Positions 26,549-41,737 are shown, counted from the first letter of the stretch. The stretch: DNA of 64,000 nucleotides from Polynucleobacter sp. 30F-ANTBAC (GCF_018882385.1 NZ_JACVON010000002.1:1-64000), one strand, 5' to 3'. Notes: generated from the letters alone by a model not told the origin. Program-made: numbers and translations.

Positions 26549-27019
26549 TTAAAGCTCTGCCTTTAACTGATCTAATAGTCCAGCGTGTACTTTAGCGTCA
26601 ACTTCACGACGTAAAATTTGCTCTGCGCCTTTAACTGCCAAAGCAGCTACTTCTCCACGCAATGCATCTCTTGCACGTGATACTTGTTGTTCAGCTTCTG
26701 CTTTTGCCTGAGCAAGGATGCGGGCAGCTTCTGCTTGAGCATTCGCTTTGATTTCTTCAGCTGACAATTGAGCACGCTTCTCAGCATCAGCAATACGCTG
26801 AGTACCTTCGTTGCGAGCCTCAGACAATGCTTGTTCAGCTCGTTTTTTTGCAGACTCAAGATCGGCTTTGCCGCGCTCTGCAGCAGCTAAACCATCTGCC
26901 ACTTTTGTGGCGCGCTCGTCTAAAGCTTTAACCAATGGTGGCCAAACAAATTTGGCAACAACCCACCACAAGATAAAAAAGACGACCATCTGCGCGAATA
27001 GCGTCGCGTTTAGGTTCAC
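26549..27019 (-). CDS. atpF: ATP synthase b subunit
   Basis: Peripheral stalk, 156 aa, as in E. coli. It has one N-terminal membrane helix (residues 7-25, [19 protein letters not shown]) and a long Ala/Glu/Lys/Arg-rich coiled coil. The frame is open to 27055, but the GTG at 27019 gives the conserved start [10 protein letters not shown] and has AAGGA 8 nt upstream, so GTG is chosen. Confidence 0.94.
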   Translation of the reverse strand: MNLNATLFAQMVVFFILWWVVAKFVWPPLVKALDERATKVADGLAAAERGKADLESAKKRAEQALSEARNEGTQRIADAEKRAQLSAEEIKANAQAEAARILAQAKAEAEQQVSRARDALRGEVAALAVKGAEQILRREVDAKVHAGLLDQLKAEL

Positions 27020-27088
27020 GGTTTGTTCCTTTCGGTCACGATGACAAATACTCACGGGCGCTCAATTGCGCCCGTCAATAACTACTAA

Positions 27089-27379
<291 letters not shown>

Positions 27380-27392
27380 TTAGTAAAAAAAA

Positions 27393-28268
<876 letters not shown>

Positions 28269-28288
28269 CTATCCATTTAAACCGCTGC

Positions 28289-28849
28289 TTATCTAAATAA
28301 CCAACCCAACCAGTAACACTTGAGCGCAATTATGTATGTCAACAACAGTGGTAACCAATCCAAATCCGGATAAAACACAATCACCAAAACAAACATTGCA
28401 ACCGTTGCAATGATCTTCAACAACTCTCCGGTTACAAGCGCAAATACTGTTGTTCCCAACTGATTAACGCGACCGCTTAAAACTTTTGCTCTAGCAGCAA
28501 ATAATGCTGCTGGTACCAATGCTGCTAAACCGCCCAGTAGGGCTGATATCGCCGAAGAGTCTAAGCCAAACGACTTACCCGTTGCTGACCAAGCGACAGC
28601 TGAAACAATTGTTACCAATCCTTGGAGGATCAACAAACGCTTGACGGTTACTCGACTGGGTCTCAATAGAGCGCTTCCTAATAGAGCCTCCATTTCCTGC
28701 CTAGTCAAAGGTTTTGCGGACTCCTCAGAATCCTCTAACTCATCTTTCCAATCGTCGTTTTCACGACATTTGGACGCTTGAACATCCTCACTACCAAAGC
28801 CCCGAGATTTTACAGAATCCTTAGGCACTGGGTCAATGTAATTTACCAA
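28289..28849 (-). CDS. atpI: ATP synthase assembly protein I
   Basis: AtpI helps c-ring assembly. The C-terminal 120 residues hold four hydrophobic helices typical of the family, ending ALKCYWLGWLF. The N-terminal 65 residues are charged and unusually long for AtpI. The only start that opens the whole frame is TTG at 28849, 9 nt after the parB stop. A later start, such as the Met in RQEMEALLG, would leave a more typical length. Identity is supported by fold and position just before atpB; the start is uncertain. Confidence 0.82.
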   Translation of the reverse strand: MVNYIDPVPKDSVKSRGFGSEDVQASKCRENDDWKDELEDSEESAKPLTRQEMEALLGSALLRPSRVTVKRLLILQGLVTIVSAVAWSATGKSFGLDSSAISALLGGLAALVPAALFAARAKVLSGRVNQLGTTVFALVTGELLKIIATVAMFVLVIVFYPDLDWLPLLLTYIIALKCYWLGWLFR

Positions 28850-28857
28850 AATAAAAC

Positions 28858-29730
28858 TTAATCTAAAGCTAGTCGCTTAAACAAAGCGTCCAACTCGTCA
28901 AACTGACTAAATTTAATCTTTATTTCACCGCCCTGACGCTTTTGCTTGATCTCAACATTCAAATTGAACTCATCAGCCAAACGCTCTTGAATTCTCTTTA
29001 GATCGGGATCTACCTTTGCCTCGCTCTTTTGCTTATCGGTGAGAGGTTTTTTACTTAAAACAAGCTTCGTTGCCATTTTTTCAGCTTCACGTACTGACAA
29101 CCTCTGAATAGCAATTTTTTGAGCCAAACTAACCTGTAGTGCGCTATCTAAGGGCAGAAGGGCGCGTGCATGCCCCATGTCAATATCTCCCTTTATTAGC
29201 ATCGCTTGAACGGGCTTAGCCAACTGAATTAAACGCAATAAATTACTGACCGTACTTCGAGATTTGCCCACCGCTTGAGCGGCCTTGTCGTGGGTATAGC
29301 CAAACTCCTCAATCAGCCGAGATAAGCCGTTGGCTTCCTCAAGAGCATTAAGGTCTTCGCGTTGCATATTTTCTATTAAGGCCATTGCTGCCGTGGCTTG
29401 GTCGTCCGCCTGCTTAATCAGTACAGGGACCTCTTGAAGACCGGCGATAGTTGCTGCACGGTACCGGCGCTCACCAGCAATGATCTCAAATTTGCCTCCC
29501 GCAACTGGCCTAACCAAAAGCGGCTGCATGATCCCTTGCTCTTTAATGCTTGATGCTAATTCTTGCAATGAAGCATCCACCATGTTTTTTCGTGGCTGAT
29601 ATTTTCCTGCTTGCAGCTGATTAAGCTTTAGCGTTGCAACCCCTCCTGAGCTTGACGAGCCCGCATCCTTTGCACCCAACAAGGCCTCCAAGCCACGACC
29701 TAAGCCTTTTTTCTTTACTGTTGCATTCAT
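28858..29730 (-). CDS. parB: Chromosome partitioning protein ParB
   Basis: ParB binds parS, clamps DNA with CTP, and organises the origin for segregation. The 290-aa protein has an N-terminal GLGRGLEALLG tail, the CTP-binding GERRYRAA motif, a helix-turn-helix (AAQAVGKSRSTVSNLLRL) and a C-terminal dimer domain. Two parS sites lie within 4 kb. It is 10 nt downstream of parA. Confidence 0.97.
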   Translation of the reverse strand: MNATVKKKGLGRGLEALLGAKDAGSSSSGGVATLKLNQLQAGKYQPRKNMVDASLQELASSIKEQGIMQPLLVRPVAGGKFEIIAGERRYRAATIAGLQEVPVLIKQADDQATAAMALIENMQREDLNALEEANGLSRLIEEFGYTHDKAAQAVGKSRSTVSNLLRLIQLAKPVQAMLIKGDIDMGHARALLPLDSALQVSLAQKIAIQRLSVREAEKMATKLVLSKKPLTDKQKSEAKVDPDLKRIQERLADEFNLNVEIKQKRQGGEIKIKFSQFDELDALFKRLALD

Positions 29731-29740
29731 TTTTTATCCA

Positions 29741-30511
29741 TTACATTGTTTTAATACGCTCAATCATTTCTGAGCCAAACTGCATATACGCCTGAGCACC
29801 TCTTGAACTCTTGTCAAAATTAACACCTGGCATACCGTAAGAAGGGGCTTCTGCTAAACGCACATTACGCGGAATAATTGTTTTAAAAACCTTATCCCCA
29901 AAATGAGCCATCAATTGATCTGAAACCTGCTGTTGAAGCGTTGTTCGAGGATCAAACATGACGCGCAGCAAGCCTATGATCGTGAGGTCAGGGTTTAGGT
30001 TAGCGTGCACCTGTTTAATCGTATTCACAAGGTCAGAAAGCCCTTCCAGCGCAAAGTATTCACATTGCATTGGCACAATGACACCATTTGCAGCACATAA
30101 GCCATTAAGCGTTAACAGCGATAGTGCTGGCGGACAATCAATTAGAACAAAATCGTAGTCAGTCAATACTGGTGCCAAGGCATCCTTTAATCGCTCCTCG
30201 CGACGATCCATCTCCACAAGATCAACTTCTGCGCCAGCAAGATCTCGATTCGCCGGCAAAACATCGTACCCGCCTGTTTCGGAGGCAATCTTGACTGAAT
30301 GAATATCTGCCAAACCAATTAAGACGTGATAAACCGTTTGGCTCAACCCCATCTTTTCAATGCCAGAACCCATACTGGCATTACCCTGAGGGTCTAAATC
30401 CACAACCAATACACGCTGCTTCTGGGCAGCCAAACTAGCCGCCAAATTAACAGTCGTCGTGGTCTTACCGACACCACCTTTTTGATTTGCAACACAAAAA
30501 ATTTTAGCCAT
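29741..30511 (-). CDS. parA: Chromosome partitioning ATPase ParA
   Basis: Deviant Walker ATPase that moves ParB-parS complexes. The 256-aa protein starts MAKIFCVANQKGGVGKTTTT, with the signature lysine and P-loop, and has the segments VDLDPQGNAS and LIDCPPALS. The short N-terminus shows it is the chromosomal type, without an autoregulatory DNA-binding extension. Confidence 0.97.
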   Translation of the reverse strand: MAKIFCVANQKGGVGKTTTTVNLAASLAAQKQRVLVVDLDPQGNASMGSGIEKMGLSQTVYHVLIGLADIHSVKIASETGGYDVLPANRDLAGAEVDLVEMDRREERLKDALAPVLTDYDFVLIDCPPALSLLTLNGLCAANGVIVPMQCEYFALEGLSDLVNTIKQVHANLNPDLTIIGLLRVMFDPRTTLQQQVSDQLMAHFGDKVFKTIIPRNVRLAEAPSYGMPGVNFDKSSRGAQAYMQFGSEMIERIKTM

Positions 30512-30535
30512 GAAATACTTTTTTCATTAAACGGG

Positions 30536-31234
30536 TTAAGCCTTCAATTCTCTCACGGGAGCCAGCTCAAAAAGCCTTCTTTCAGCCTCTAAGCCCGGAA
30601 CCTGCAAAAGATAATTATTTGTAATTTGCCAGCTGGATGGAATGGTATTTAAATCCTCCTGCAAAAGCTTTGCTTTCATTGCCCAAACCTCACCGCCTTC
30701 TTCCAGCATGGGCTCAGAGAGGGTGATAAATTTTCCAAAATCAGAAAAAGCCCTTGAAATACATATACTTATAGAGTTTTGAAGTTTTTTGGAGCTTTCT
30801 TCAATTCGGGCTGGATGCACCTTAACATTCTCCAAATGAAACTTTGAAACAATGTGTTGTAAAAAGACTGTCTTTTTTTGAACAGCCTCCATAAGATGAA
30901 TCCGCCACTCTGGGCGACAAATGGCAAGAGGTATGCCAGGCAAACCACCCCCAGTTCCAAGGTCTGCCAAGGCAAATGCTTTATTAGGGTCAGGGCGCTT
31001 TGCTACAAAGTCATCTAGATACGGCAAGACACTCAAAGAATCCAGTAAGTGCAAAGTAACCGAGTCCTTTAACTCACGAATGGCAGAAAGATTATGGGTC
31101 TTATTCCAGCGCTGAAACTCCAACAAATAATCCACTAAAGAATCCAATTGCTCGCTTGATAGGTTGAGCGCCAAACCTGTCACACCTTGATTTAGCTCAG
31201 ATAAAAGATTGTCGCGTAGTAGCTCCTGCTGCAT
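30536..31234 (-). CDS. rsmG: 16S rRNA (guanine(527)-N7)-methyltransferase
   Basis: RsmG (GidB) methylates N7 of G527 in 16S rRNA with SAM. The 232-aa protein shows KTHNLSAI, the SAM site ADLGTGGGLPGIPLAI and HPARIEE. Its start overlaps the mnmG stop (TAATG), so translation is coupled. Position between mnmG and parA is conserved in many bacteria. Confidence 0.96.
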   Translation of the reverse strand: MQQELLRDNLLSELNQGVTGLALNLSSEQLDSLVDYLLEFQRWNKTHNLSAIRELKDSVTLHLLDSLSVLPYLDDFVAKRPDPNKAFALADLGTGGGLPGIPLAICRPEWRIHLMEAVQKKTVFLQHIVSKFHLENVKVHPARIEESSKKLQNSISICISRAFSDFGKFITLSEPMLEEGGEVWAMKAKLLQEDLNTIPSSWQITNNYLLQVPGLEAERRLFELAPVRELKA

Positions 31235-33153
31235 TAGTTAACAGTTGGGCGTCGACCCAAACCCTTTTTCAAATGAATGAGCAAGATTGAAATGGTCGCA
31301 GGAGTCACTCCGGCAATACGAGCAGCCTGTCCCAATGTTGCTGGTTTATGCAAGTTGAGCTTTTGCTGAGCCTCGGTCGATAAGCCGTGAACATCGGCAT
31401 AATCTATTTCCCCAGGCAAGACCATCTCTTCATGATAGGAATGCCTTGCAATTTCAATAGCCTGGCGATCAATATAGCCTTGATATTTAATGCCAATTTC
31501 TACTTGTTCAGTAATTTGATCATTTAAAACAACATCATCAGCTAATACCCCAGGGCTCCAGCGCCCGTTCATCGCTGTCGTTAGCTGGTGATAGGTCACG
31601 CCTGGTCGTCGCAATAAATCAGCTAAGTTGTACTCATGGGTAATCACCTGACCCAAAAGCGCCTCAGATTCAGCAGCGCTTAATATTTTAGGACTGACCC
31701 AAGTGGAGCGTAATCGCTCTGTTTCACGTGAAACAGCTTCTTGTTTTTTGCAGAAGAAATCCCAACGACGATCATCGACCAACCCCAGGTCACGACCAAT
31801 TTCAGTCAGGCGATCATCCGCGTTGTCTTCTCTTAGGCTTAAGCGATATTCAGCTCGGCTAGTGAACATTCGGTAAGGCTCCAAAACACCCTTGGTAATC
31901 AAATCATCAACCAAGACGCCAAGATAGGCTTGATCTCGCTTTGGATACCATGCCGGCCTTCCTTGGGCACTCAGCGAAGCATTAGCTCCAGCCAATAATC
32001 CTTGTGCAGCAGCCTCTTCATAACCAGTTGTGCCGTTTATCTGCCCAGCAAAGAAGAGCCCCTTAATACTTTTACACTCTAGGCTTGGCTGCAAACCTCT
32101 TGGATCAAAGTAGTCATACTCAATAGCATACCCAGGCCTAACGATCATGGCGTTTTCTAGACCGCGAATGCTGCGAACCAAATTCCACTGAACATCAAAC
32201 GGCAAACTTGTTGAAATTCCATTAGGATAAAACTCATTCGTTGTTAAGCCCTCTGGCTCCAAAAAAATCTGATGACTTTCTTTTGAGGCAAATCGATGAA
32301 TCTTGTCTTCAATCGAAGGGCAGTATCTGGGGCCGACACCCTCAATAACCCCGGTATACATCGGGGACCTGTCCAAACCAGCTCGAATAAAGTCGTGCGT
32401 CTGGTTATTAGTGTGGGTAATCCAACAAGGTAACTGCTTAGGGTGAAACTCTGGTCGACCCAAATAAGAGAAAACAGGGAGGGGGTCCAAATCGCCTGGC
32501 TGCTCCTGCATCACTGAAAAGTTAATGGTCCGACCGTCAATCCGCGGTGGCGTTCCTGTTTTTAATCTACCCTGAGGTAACTGTAACTCTTTTAATCTAT
32601 CAGAGAGTCTGATAGCTGCTGGGTCACCGGCACGGCCGCCCGAGTGACTATCTAGCCCAACATGGATCTTGCCATTAAGAAAAGTGCCGGCAGTAAGAAC
32701 AACTTTTGAAGCATAAAAACTTAAGCCCAACTGCGTGGTTGCACCGCGCACCTCGTCACCGCTAACAATTAAGTCATCGACAGCAGCCTGAAAAATAGTC
32801 AGATTCTCTTGATTCTCTAGCTTGCTGCGCATGGCTGACTTATATAAGGCTCGGTCAGCTTGGGCTCTAGTAGCTCGAACAGCTGGACCTTTACTGGAGT
32901 TCAAGATTCGGAATTGGATACCTGCCAAATCCGTAATCTCAGCCATAGCACCACCCAGCGCGTCGACCTCTTTAACCAGATGACCCTTACCAATGCCGCC
33001 AATTGATGGATTACAACTCATCGACCCCAGCGTCTCTATGCTGTGGGTTAAAAGTAGGGTGCGCGACCCCATACGGGCAGAAGCTAAAGCAGCCTCAGAA
33101 CCAGCATGTCCACCACCAATAACAATCACATCAAAGTTTATTGAAAAATTCAT
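31234..33153 (-). CDS. mnmG: tRNA uridine-5-carboxymethylaminomethyl modification enzyme MnmG
   Basis: MnmG (GidA) works with MnmE to make cmnm5U or nm5U at wobble position 34. The 639-aa FAD protein has the Rossmann motif [17 protein letters not shown], the signature segments [17 protein letters not shown] and [15 protein letters not shown], and a helical C-terminal domain. A perfect parS lies inside the gene at 31720-31735. It is first in the run mnmG-rsmG-parAB-atp, with a promoter at 33176-33204. Confidence 0.97.
   Translation of the reverse strand: MNFSINFDVIVIGGGHAGSEAALASARMGSRTLLLTHSIETLGSMSCNPSIGGIGKGHLVKEVDALGGAMAEITDLAGIQFRILNSSKGPAVRATRAQADRALYKSAMRSKLENQENLTIFQAAVDDLIVSGDEVRGATTQLGLSFYASKVVLTAGTFLNGKIHVGLDSHSGGRAGDPAAIRLSDRLKELQLPQGRLKTGTPPRIDGRTINFSVMQEQPGDLDPLPVFSYLGRPEFHPKQLPCWITHTNNQTHDFIRAGLDRSPMYTGVIEGVGPRYCPSIEDKIHRFASKESHQIFLEPEGLTTNEFYPNGISTSLPFDVQWNLVRSIRGLENAMIVRPGYAIEYDYFDPRGLQPSLECKSIKGLFFAGQINGTTGYEEAAAQGLLAGANASLSAQGRPAWYPKRDQAYLGVLVDDLITKGVLEPYRMFTSRAEYRLSLREDNADDRLTEIGRDLGLVDDRRWDFFCKKQEAVSRETERLRSTWVSPKILSAAESEALLGQVITHEYNLADLLRRPGVTYHQLTTAMNGRWSPGVLADDVVLNDQITEQVEIGIKYQGYIDRQAIEIARHSYHEEMVLPGEIDYADVHGLSTEAQQKLNLHKPATLGQAARIAGVTPATISILLIHLKKGLGRRPTVN
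31720..31735. other. parS: parS centromere site 1 (inside mnmG)
   Basis: TGTTTCACGTGAAACA is a perfect 16-bp palindrome identical to the bacterial parS consensus. It lies within the mnmG coding sequence, about 1.2 kb upstream of parA. Confidence 0.95.
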
Positions 33154-33175
33154 AAATCACCTAGCTAGGGCGGCG

Positions 33176-33204
33176 ATGATATCACCTGAGCCAAAAGGGC
33201 TCAA
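33176..33204 (-). promoter_or_regulatory. Promoter upstream of mnmG
   Basis: On the minus strand TTGAGC (33204-33199) and TATCAT (33181-33176) are 17 nt apart, giving an RNA start near 33169, 16 nt before the mnmG ATG. The spacer contains the inverted repeat TGAGCC/GGCTCA. A parS lies 19 nt upstream of the -35. Confidence 0.6.
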
Positions 33205-33222
33205 CATAAAAGCACTATGGCG

Positions 33223-33238
33223 TGTTTCACGTGAAACT
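33223..33238. other. parS: parS centromere site 2 (upstream of mnmG)
   Basis: TGTTTCACGTGAAACT matches the parS consensus at 15 of 16 positions. It is 1.5 kb from the first site and just upstream of the mnmG promoter. Confidence 0.9.
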
Positions 33239-33254
33239 AACCAATCAATTAACA

Positions 33255-34052
33255 TCAAACATTCACACCAAAATATCTCAGCCCATCAACGCCGGTTTTA
33301 AGTATCAACACAGAAACTACAGCAATAAATATTTTACGAACAAATCCATTGCCATAGCGAACAGCATAACCCGACCCCACGATGCTACCCAATATGTTCA
33401 TTAACATCATGGCAAACCCCAAAGCCCACTGAACGTGGCCAAACGATGCAAATAAGATGATTGCGGCTAAATTAGTTGCTGCATTAACTAGCTTTGTCGC
33501 GGCAGACGCATGCAAAAAATCAAAGCCAAAAATCCTAACAAAACCAATTAATAAAAAACTGCCCGTTCCGGGACCAAAAAAGCCATCGTAAAAACCAATG
33601 CCACCCCCCAATAAAACTGCCTGAGCAACTCTATGTTTGCTTGAGCCTGGAGGCGCATGAGTGGCACCTAATGAGGGTTGCTTAATTGTGTAGATTAGCA
33701 ATACAACCAATATAGCGGGCAACAAAATACGAAATACATCTAAGGACACAGACCTCACAGCGGCCGCCCCGGCAAAAGACCCAAAAAATGCAAACAAGAT
33801 GGCTGGCATTACAATAAAATAAGGTAACTTAACTACTTTTAAGTACTTTTTAGCCGCAATTAATGTTCCGCCAATTGATGCCACCTTATTAGTGCCCAAT
33901 AGGGTGGCAGGACTTGCTGTGGGATATACAGAAAATAGCGACGGTACTTGTATAAGGCCGCCGCCGCCAGCAACTGCATCAACAAAACCCGCACCGGCGG
34001 CCGCCATTAAAAGAAGCCAAACCGTCCAATGAAGAAAGTCGACCTCGATCAA
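33255..34052 (-). CDS. TSUP family permease (TauE/SafE)
   Basis: Integral membrane protein of 265 aa with about eight hydrophobic segments and the family features AGFVDAVAGGGGLIQVPSL near the N-terminus and GGGIGFYDGFFGPGTGSF in the middle. The family moves sulfite, sulfoacetate and related organic anions; the substrate here is unknown. It overlaps the GMC oxidoreductase stop by 4 nt, so the two are translationally coupled and may share a pathway. Confidence 0.88.
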   Translation of the reverse strand: MIEVDFLHWTVWLLLMAAAGAGFVDAVAGGGGLIQVPSLFSVYPTASPATLLGTNKVASIGGTLIAAKKYLKVVKLPYFIVMPAILFAFFGSFAGAAAVRSVSLDVFRILLPAILVVLLIYTIKQPSLGATHAPPGSSKHRVAQAVLLGGGIGFYDGFFGPGTGSFLLIGFVRIFGFDFLHASAATKLVNAATNLAAIILFASFGHVQWALGFAMMLMNILGSIVGSGYAVRYGNGFVRKIFIAVVSVLILKTGVDGLRYFGVNV

Positions 34053-35680
34053 GATGTAGCGCTTAATATTTGACGCGCAATTTTTTCAGCGATCATCATG
34101 GTTGGAGCTGCTGTGTTGCCTGAGGTGATAGTTGGCATGACGCTTGCGTCGACAATGCGAAGCTTATTAATCCCAAGAACCTTAAGCTCATAATCAACAA
34201 CAGCATCAGGGTCCTCTGGCTTACCCATTTTGCACGTCCCAACTGGGTGGAAAATGGTTGTCCCTATATCAGCAATCTGAGCCAATAGCTCATCATGAGA
34301 CGTGTAATGATTGCCCGGCTTATGCTCGTCAATCTCAGCATTCTTAAAAGCAGGCTGCTTAACAATAGATCTGGTTACAGCAACAGAATCTAACGCAACT
34401 CGACGATCCTCATCGGTTGATAAATAATTCGGGTTAATTAATGGGGGCGCATCTATCTCTGATGATGTGATGTGAACAGACCCTCTAGAGCTTGGTCTTA
34501 AATTACAAACACTCGCTGTAAAAGCATTAAAGGTGTGGAGTGGCTCACCAAACTTCTCTAATGAGAGCGGTTGCACATGGTATTGAATATTAGGCCGAAT
34601 GTGAGCCTCGGAAGAAATAGTAAAGGCCCCCAATTGAGATGGCGCCATCGACATGGGGCCTCGCCGAGTCAAGATGTATTGCAAACCAATAGTTAACTTG
34701 CCCCACCAATGTGCCGCCACTCTATTAAGGGTTTTAAATCCCTTAACCTTATAAACCATCCTAATTTGGAGATGGTCCTGCAAGTTTTCGCCAACCCCGG
34801 GTAAATGTTTTTTAGACTCAATCCCCAGGCTGGCAAGCCGGTCCTTATCGCCAAGGCCAGATCTTTCTAGAATTTGAACGCTTCCTATTGAGCCTGCCGA
34901 TAAAAGAACCTCTTGGCGGGCGGAGGCTTGATGGAGTTGGTTTTCACCCTTAAATAGAACTCCACTACAGTCAAACCCATCAAAAATTAACTTATCAACT
35001 TGAGCGCCAGTAATAATAGTTAAGTTACTTCTGCGTGCAGCTGTTTTAAGAAAAGCTTTCGACGCATTTAAACGCCAGCCATTTTTTTGAGTAACATCAA
35101 AATAAGAAACTCCGCGGTTTGAGCCGCGATTAAAGTCATCAACGGATGGAATGCCCAACTGGTTTGCAGCCAATCTAAAGGTGTCAAGGATTTTCCAGCT
35201 TAACCTTTGCTTCTCAACTCGCCATTCACCACCGGCACCATGAAAATCATTGGCGCCACCGTGATAATCCTCAATGCTTTTAAAGTGTTTTAAGACAGCA
35301 TTCCAAGACCATGATGAGTCGCCGGTAAGCTCGGCCCAATGATCATAATCTTGAGACTGACCACGCATATAGATCATCCCATTAATAGAAGAAGACCCTC
35401 CCAATACTTTACCCCTGGGATAGATTAAGCTTCTTCCATTAAGACCTAGCTGAGAGGATGTCCTGAACATCCAGTCAGTTTTGGGATTATTAATGCAGTA
35501 AAGATATCCAACGGGTATATGTATCCATAGATAGTCATCTTTACCACCTGCATCCACCAGCAAAACATTATTTTTAGAATTTTCAGTTAAGCGATTAGCC
35601 AAAACACAGCCCGCACTACCTGCACCAACAATGATGTAATCAAACTCACCGTGATCGATAACGCTGCTAGGATTTGACAC
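34049..35680 (-). CDS. GMC-family FAD oxidoreductase (choline dehydrogenase-like)
   Basis: Flavoprotein of 543 aa. The N-terminal FAD motif is VGAGSAGCVLANRL, the GMC signature is GKVLGGSSSINGMIYMRG, and the C-terminal catalytic histidine segment is FHPVGTCKMG. Such enzymes oxidise alcohols. It resembles choline and alcohol dehydrogenases, but no neighbouring betaine genes are present, so the substrate is open. It lies 1 nt after the small DUF3717-like gene and overlaps the TSUP permease gene. Confidence 0.9.
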   Translation of the reverse strand: MSNPSSVIDHGEFDYIIVGAGSAGCVLANRLTENSKNNVLLVDAGGKDDYLWIHIPVGYLYCINNPKTDWMFRTSSQLGLNGRSLIYPRGKVLGGSSSINGMIYMRGQSQDYDHWAELTGDSSWSWNAVLKHFKSIEDYHGGANDFHGAGGEWRVEKQRLSWKILDTFRLAANQLGIPSVDDFNRGSNRGVSYFDVTQKNGWRLNASKAFLKTAARRSNLTIITGAQVDKLIFDGFDCSGVLFKGENQLHQASARQEVLLSAGSIGSVQILERSGLGDKDRLASLGIESKKHLPGVGENLQDHLQIRMVYKVKGFKTLNRVAAHWWGKLTIGLQYILTRRGPMSMAPSQLGAFTISSEAHIRPNIQYHVQPLSLEKFGEPLHTFNAFTASVCNLRPSSRGSVHITSSEIDAPPLINPNYLSTDEDRRVALDSVAVTRSIVKQPAFKNAEIDEHKPGNHYTSHDELLAQIADIGTTIFHPVGTCKMGKPEDPDAVVDYELKVLGINKLRIVDASVMPTITSGNTAAPTMMIAEKIARQILSATS

Positions 35681-35681
35681 A

Positions 35682-35900
35682 CTAACCCTTATTGGCTAAA
35701 TAAACTTGAAAAGCCACCCGCTCAGCTTCGCTTAACCCCTCAAGAGGAATTCTTTGTGCTGATTGAATAATCATTAAGGCATATGATTTTGCCAAGCAGG
35801 AGGCTTCACTACAAAGAACCAATGACTCTCCAGAGGATGGGGACTTATCCCGCCAGTAATTAATGGCAGCCTCAAGTTCTTGTATTGAAATAAACAACAT
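35682..35900 (-). CDS. Small DUF3717-like protein
   Basis: A 72-aa protein with the pattern LEAAINYWRDKSPSSGE, a central Cys/Ala segment and LAKSYALMI. From memory this resembles DUF3717, a small family common in Burkholderiales with no known function; I could not check it. It lies between the SET gene (18 nt) and the GMC gene (1 nt), so it is probably in one operon. Confidence 0.72.
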   Translation of the reverse strand: MLFISIQELEAAINYWRDKSPSSGESLVLCSEASCLAKSYALMIIQSAQRIPLEGLSEAERVAFQVYLANKG

Positions 35901-35918
35901 CGCTTAGCTTAACCTTGC

Positions 35919-40018
<4,100 letters not shown>

Positions 40019-40300
40019 GGTTCTTATTCCTGTATTAATTTATTTATATATATATTTATAGTAGTAGTAGTAGTTAATAAAGCAGCTAATTTCTGTGGAT
40101 AACTAAAAAATCATTTATTAATCATCATTTTACATTCATTAAAACCATGTGGATATGTTTTGGAAAGCCTTTGGATAAAGTTTAATAACTTTTACAGTTT
40201 TCAACTTTTACCTCAATTGTCCACAAATCATCCACATCCTATTCAAGTACTTATCACCAAGGTTATACAGAGTCTATCCACAAGCTTTTCCACAGGTATT
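40019..40300. other. oriC: Chromosomal origin (oriC) in the dnaA-dnaN gap
   Basis: The 282-bp gap is A/T-rich and holds a perfect DnaA box TGTGGATAA (40094-40102) and several one-mismatch boxes: TGTGGATAT (40148), TTTGGATAA (40169), TTGTCCACA (40217), TCATCCACA (40228), CTATCCACA (40274) and TTTTCCACA (40286). TAG is repeated five times at 40059-40073 beside an A/T tract (40034-40058). This is the layout of a bacterial origin with DnaA-trios and an unwinding element. parS, parAB, gyrB and the divergent rpmH agree. Which gap fires has not been tested. Confidence 0.85.
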
Positions 40301-41737
40301 TTAGTTCTTTAAAGACTGTTCTAAAACATGAAGCTCGTGGTTAAGTTGGTTATCTCTGGATCTTTCTTCAGTAATCTTTCTAACCGCATGTAAAACTGTT
40401 GTATGGTCACGGCCACCAAAAAGCTCACCAATTTCAGGAAGGCTTTTTTGGGTCAACTCTTTAGCAATATACATGGCTATTTGTCGAGGTCTTGCAATAT
40501 TAGCCGGGCGCTTCTTAGAGTACATATCAGCAACTTTTATATTGTAAAAATCCGCAACCGTTTTTTGAATATTCTCCACAGATATCTGTCTATTTTGAAC
40601 GGACAAAAGGTCTTTTAAAGCCTCTCTTGCAACATCAATGGTAATTTCTTTCCCATGGAAACGAACGTACGCCAATATCTTTCTCAACGCCCCCTCAAGC
40701 TCTCTGACGTTTGATCGAAGGTGTTTAGCTACGAAAAATGCGACATCTTCTGTTAGGGGCAATCCTTCAGAAACGGCTTTCTTCATTAAGATGGCAACCC
40801 TCATTTCAAGCTCTGGCGGCTCAATTGCAACAGTTAAACCAGAGTCAAATCTAGAAATGAGACGGTCATCAATTCCTGAAATCTCTTTTGGATAGGTATC
40901 ACTGGTCATAATGACTTGTGATTTGTTGGCTGTTAAGGCTTCAAAAGCATAGAAAAACTCCTCCTGAGAGCGAGGTTTCCCAGCAAAGAACTGGATATCG
41001 TCAATTAAAAGCAAATCCAACGAGTGGTAATACTGCTTAAATTTATCGAATGATTTTTGCTGATAAGCTTTAACAACATCGGATACATATTGTTCTGCAT
41101 GGATATAGCGAATTTTTGCATTGGGCTTTTCTTGCAACAAGTGGTTCCCAATGGCGTGAATTAAATGCGTCTTACCCAGGCCTACGCCACCATATAAATA
41201 CATAGGGTTATACGAAGACCCTGGATTATTGGCCACTTGAATGGCAGCAGCTCGAGCCAACTGGTTGGCTTTACCAGTTACAAAACTATCAAAAGTTAAA
41301 CTTGGATTGAGCCTTGAGCGACCATCAATGCCAATGCTAGGAAGCTCAACAGGAGCCTCATTTAAATCAATATTTTGCGAATGGTTCGGGTTTTCAAAGG
41401 TTTCCACCAAAAACTCAGAAGGGGCGTCACCCGTATTCACCAACTTTACCTTGGGGTCTAAAACCCATTCAACCGTCACGGGTCGACCATAATAGTTTTG
41501 TGAAAGCTCTATAAATCGTTGATTAAATTGATTTTTAGCCCAGTCAAGCTTGAATCTATTGGGAGCCGCCAACGATAAAACATTGTCTGTATCATTGAAG
41601 CCTATAGCAAACAGCGGCTTAATCCACGTTTTAAACTGTTGTGGAGAAAGCTCTTTAGAGAAGGAAGTTGTCACAAACTCCCAAAATGTCTCAAGGTTGT
41701 TATTTGCCGTTAAAACGGAATTTGTCAAAGTATTCAT
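40301..41737 (-). CDS. dnaA: Chromosomal replication initiator DnaA
   Basis: AAA+ protein that binds DnaA boxes and melts the origin. The 478-aa protein has domain I ([22 protein letters not shown]), a linker, Walker [17 protein letters not shown], Walker [10 protein letters not shown], and the C-terminal DNA-binding signature [11 protein letters not shown]. The frame opens further to 41779, but that start (TTG) lies inside a DnaA box. ATG 41737 is preferred, though it has no clear Shine-Dalgarno; a GTG at 41743 is an alternative. Confidence 0.96.
   Translation of the reverse strand: MNTLTNSVLTANNNLETFWEFVTTSFSKELSPQQFKTWIKPLFAIGFNDTDNVLSLAAPNRFKLDWAKNQFNQRFIELSQNYYGRPVTVEWVLDPKVKLVNTGDAPSEFLVETFENPNHSQNIDLNEAPVELPSIGIDGRSRLNPSLTFDSFVTGKANQLARAAAIQVANNPGSSYNPMYLYGGVGLGKTHLIHAIGNHLLQEKPNAKIRYIHAEQYVSDVVKAYQQKSFDKFKQYYHSLDLLLIDDIQFFAGKPRSQEEFFYAFEALTANKSQVIMTSDTYPKEISGIDDRLISRFDSGLTVAIEPPELEMRVAILMKKAVSEGLPLTEDVAFFVAKHLRSNVRELEGALRKILAYVRFHGKEITIDVAREALKDLLSVQNRQISVENIQKTVADFYNIKVADMYSKKRPANIARPRQIAMYIAKELTQKSLPEIGELFGGRDHTTVLHAVRKITEERSRDNQLNHELHVLEQSLKN

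Noticed and set aside
27020..27055. Longer AtpF starting at 27055
   Set aside because: The extra residues are not AtpF-like, while the GTG at 27019 has a good ribosome-binding site and gives the family length.
40059..40073. TAG repeats as a plain microsatellite
   Set aside because: Possible, but the position between a DnaA box and an A/T tract, with the right strand polarity, is better explained as DnaA-trios; kept as a finding.
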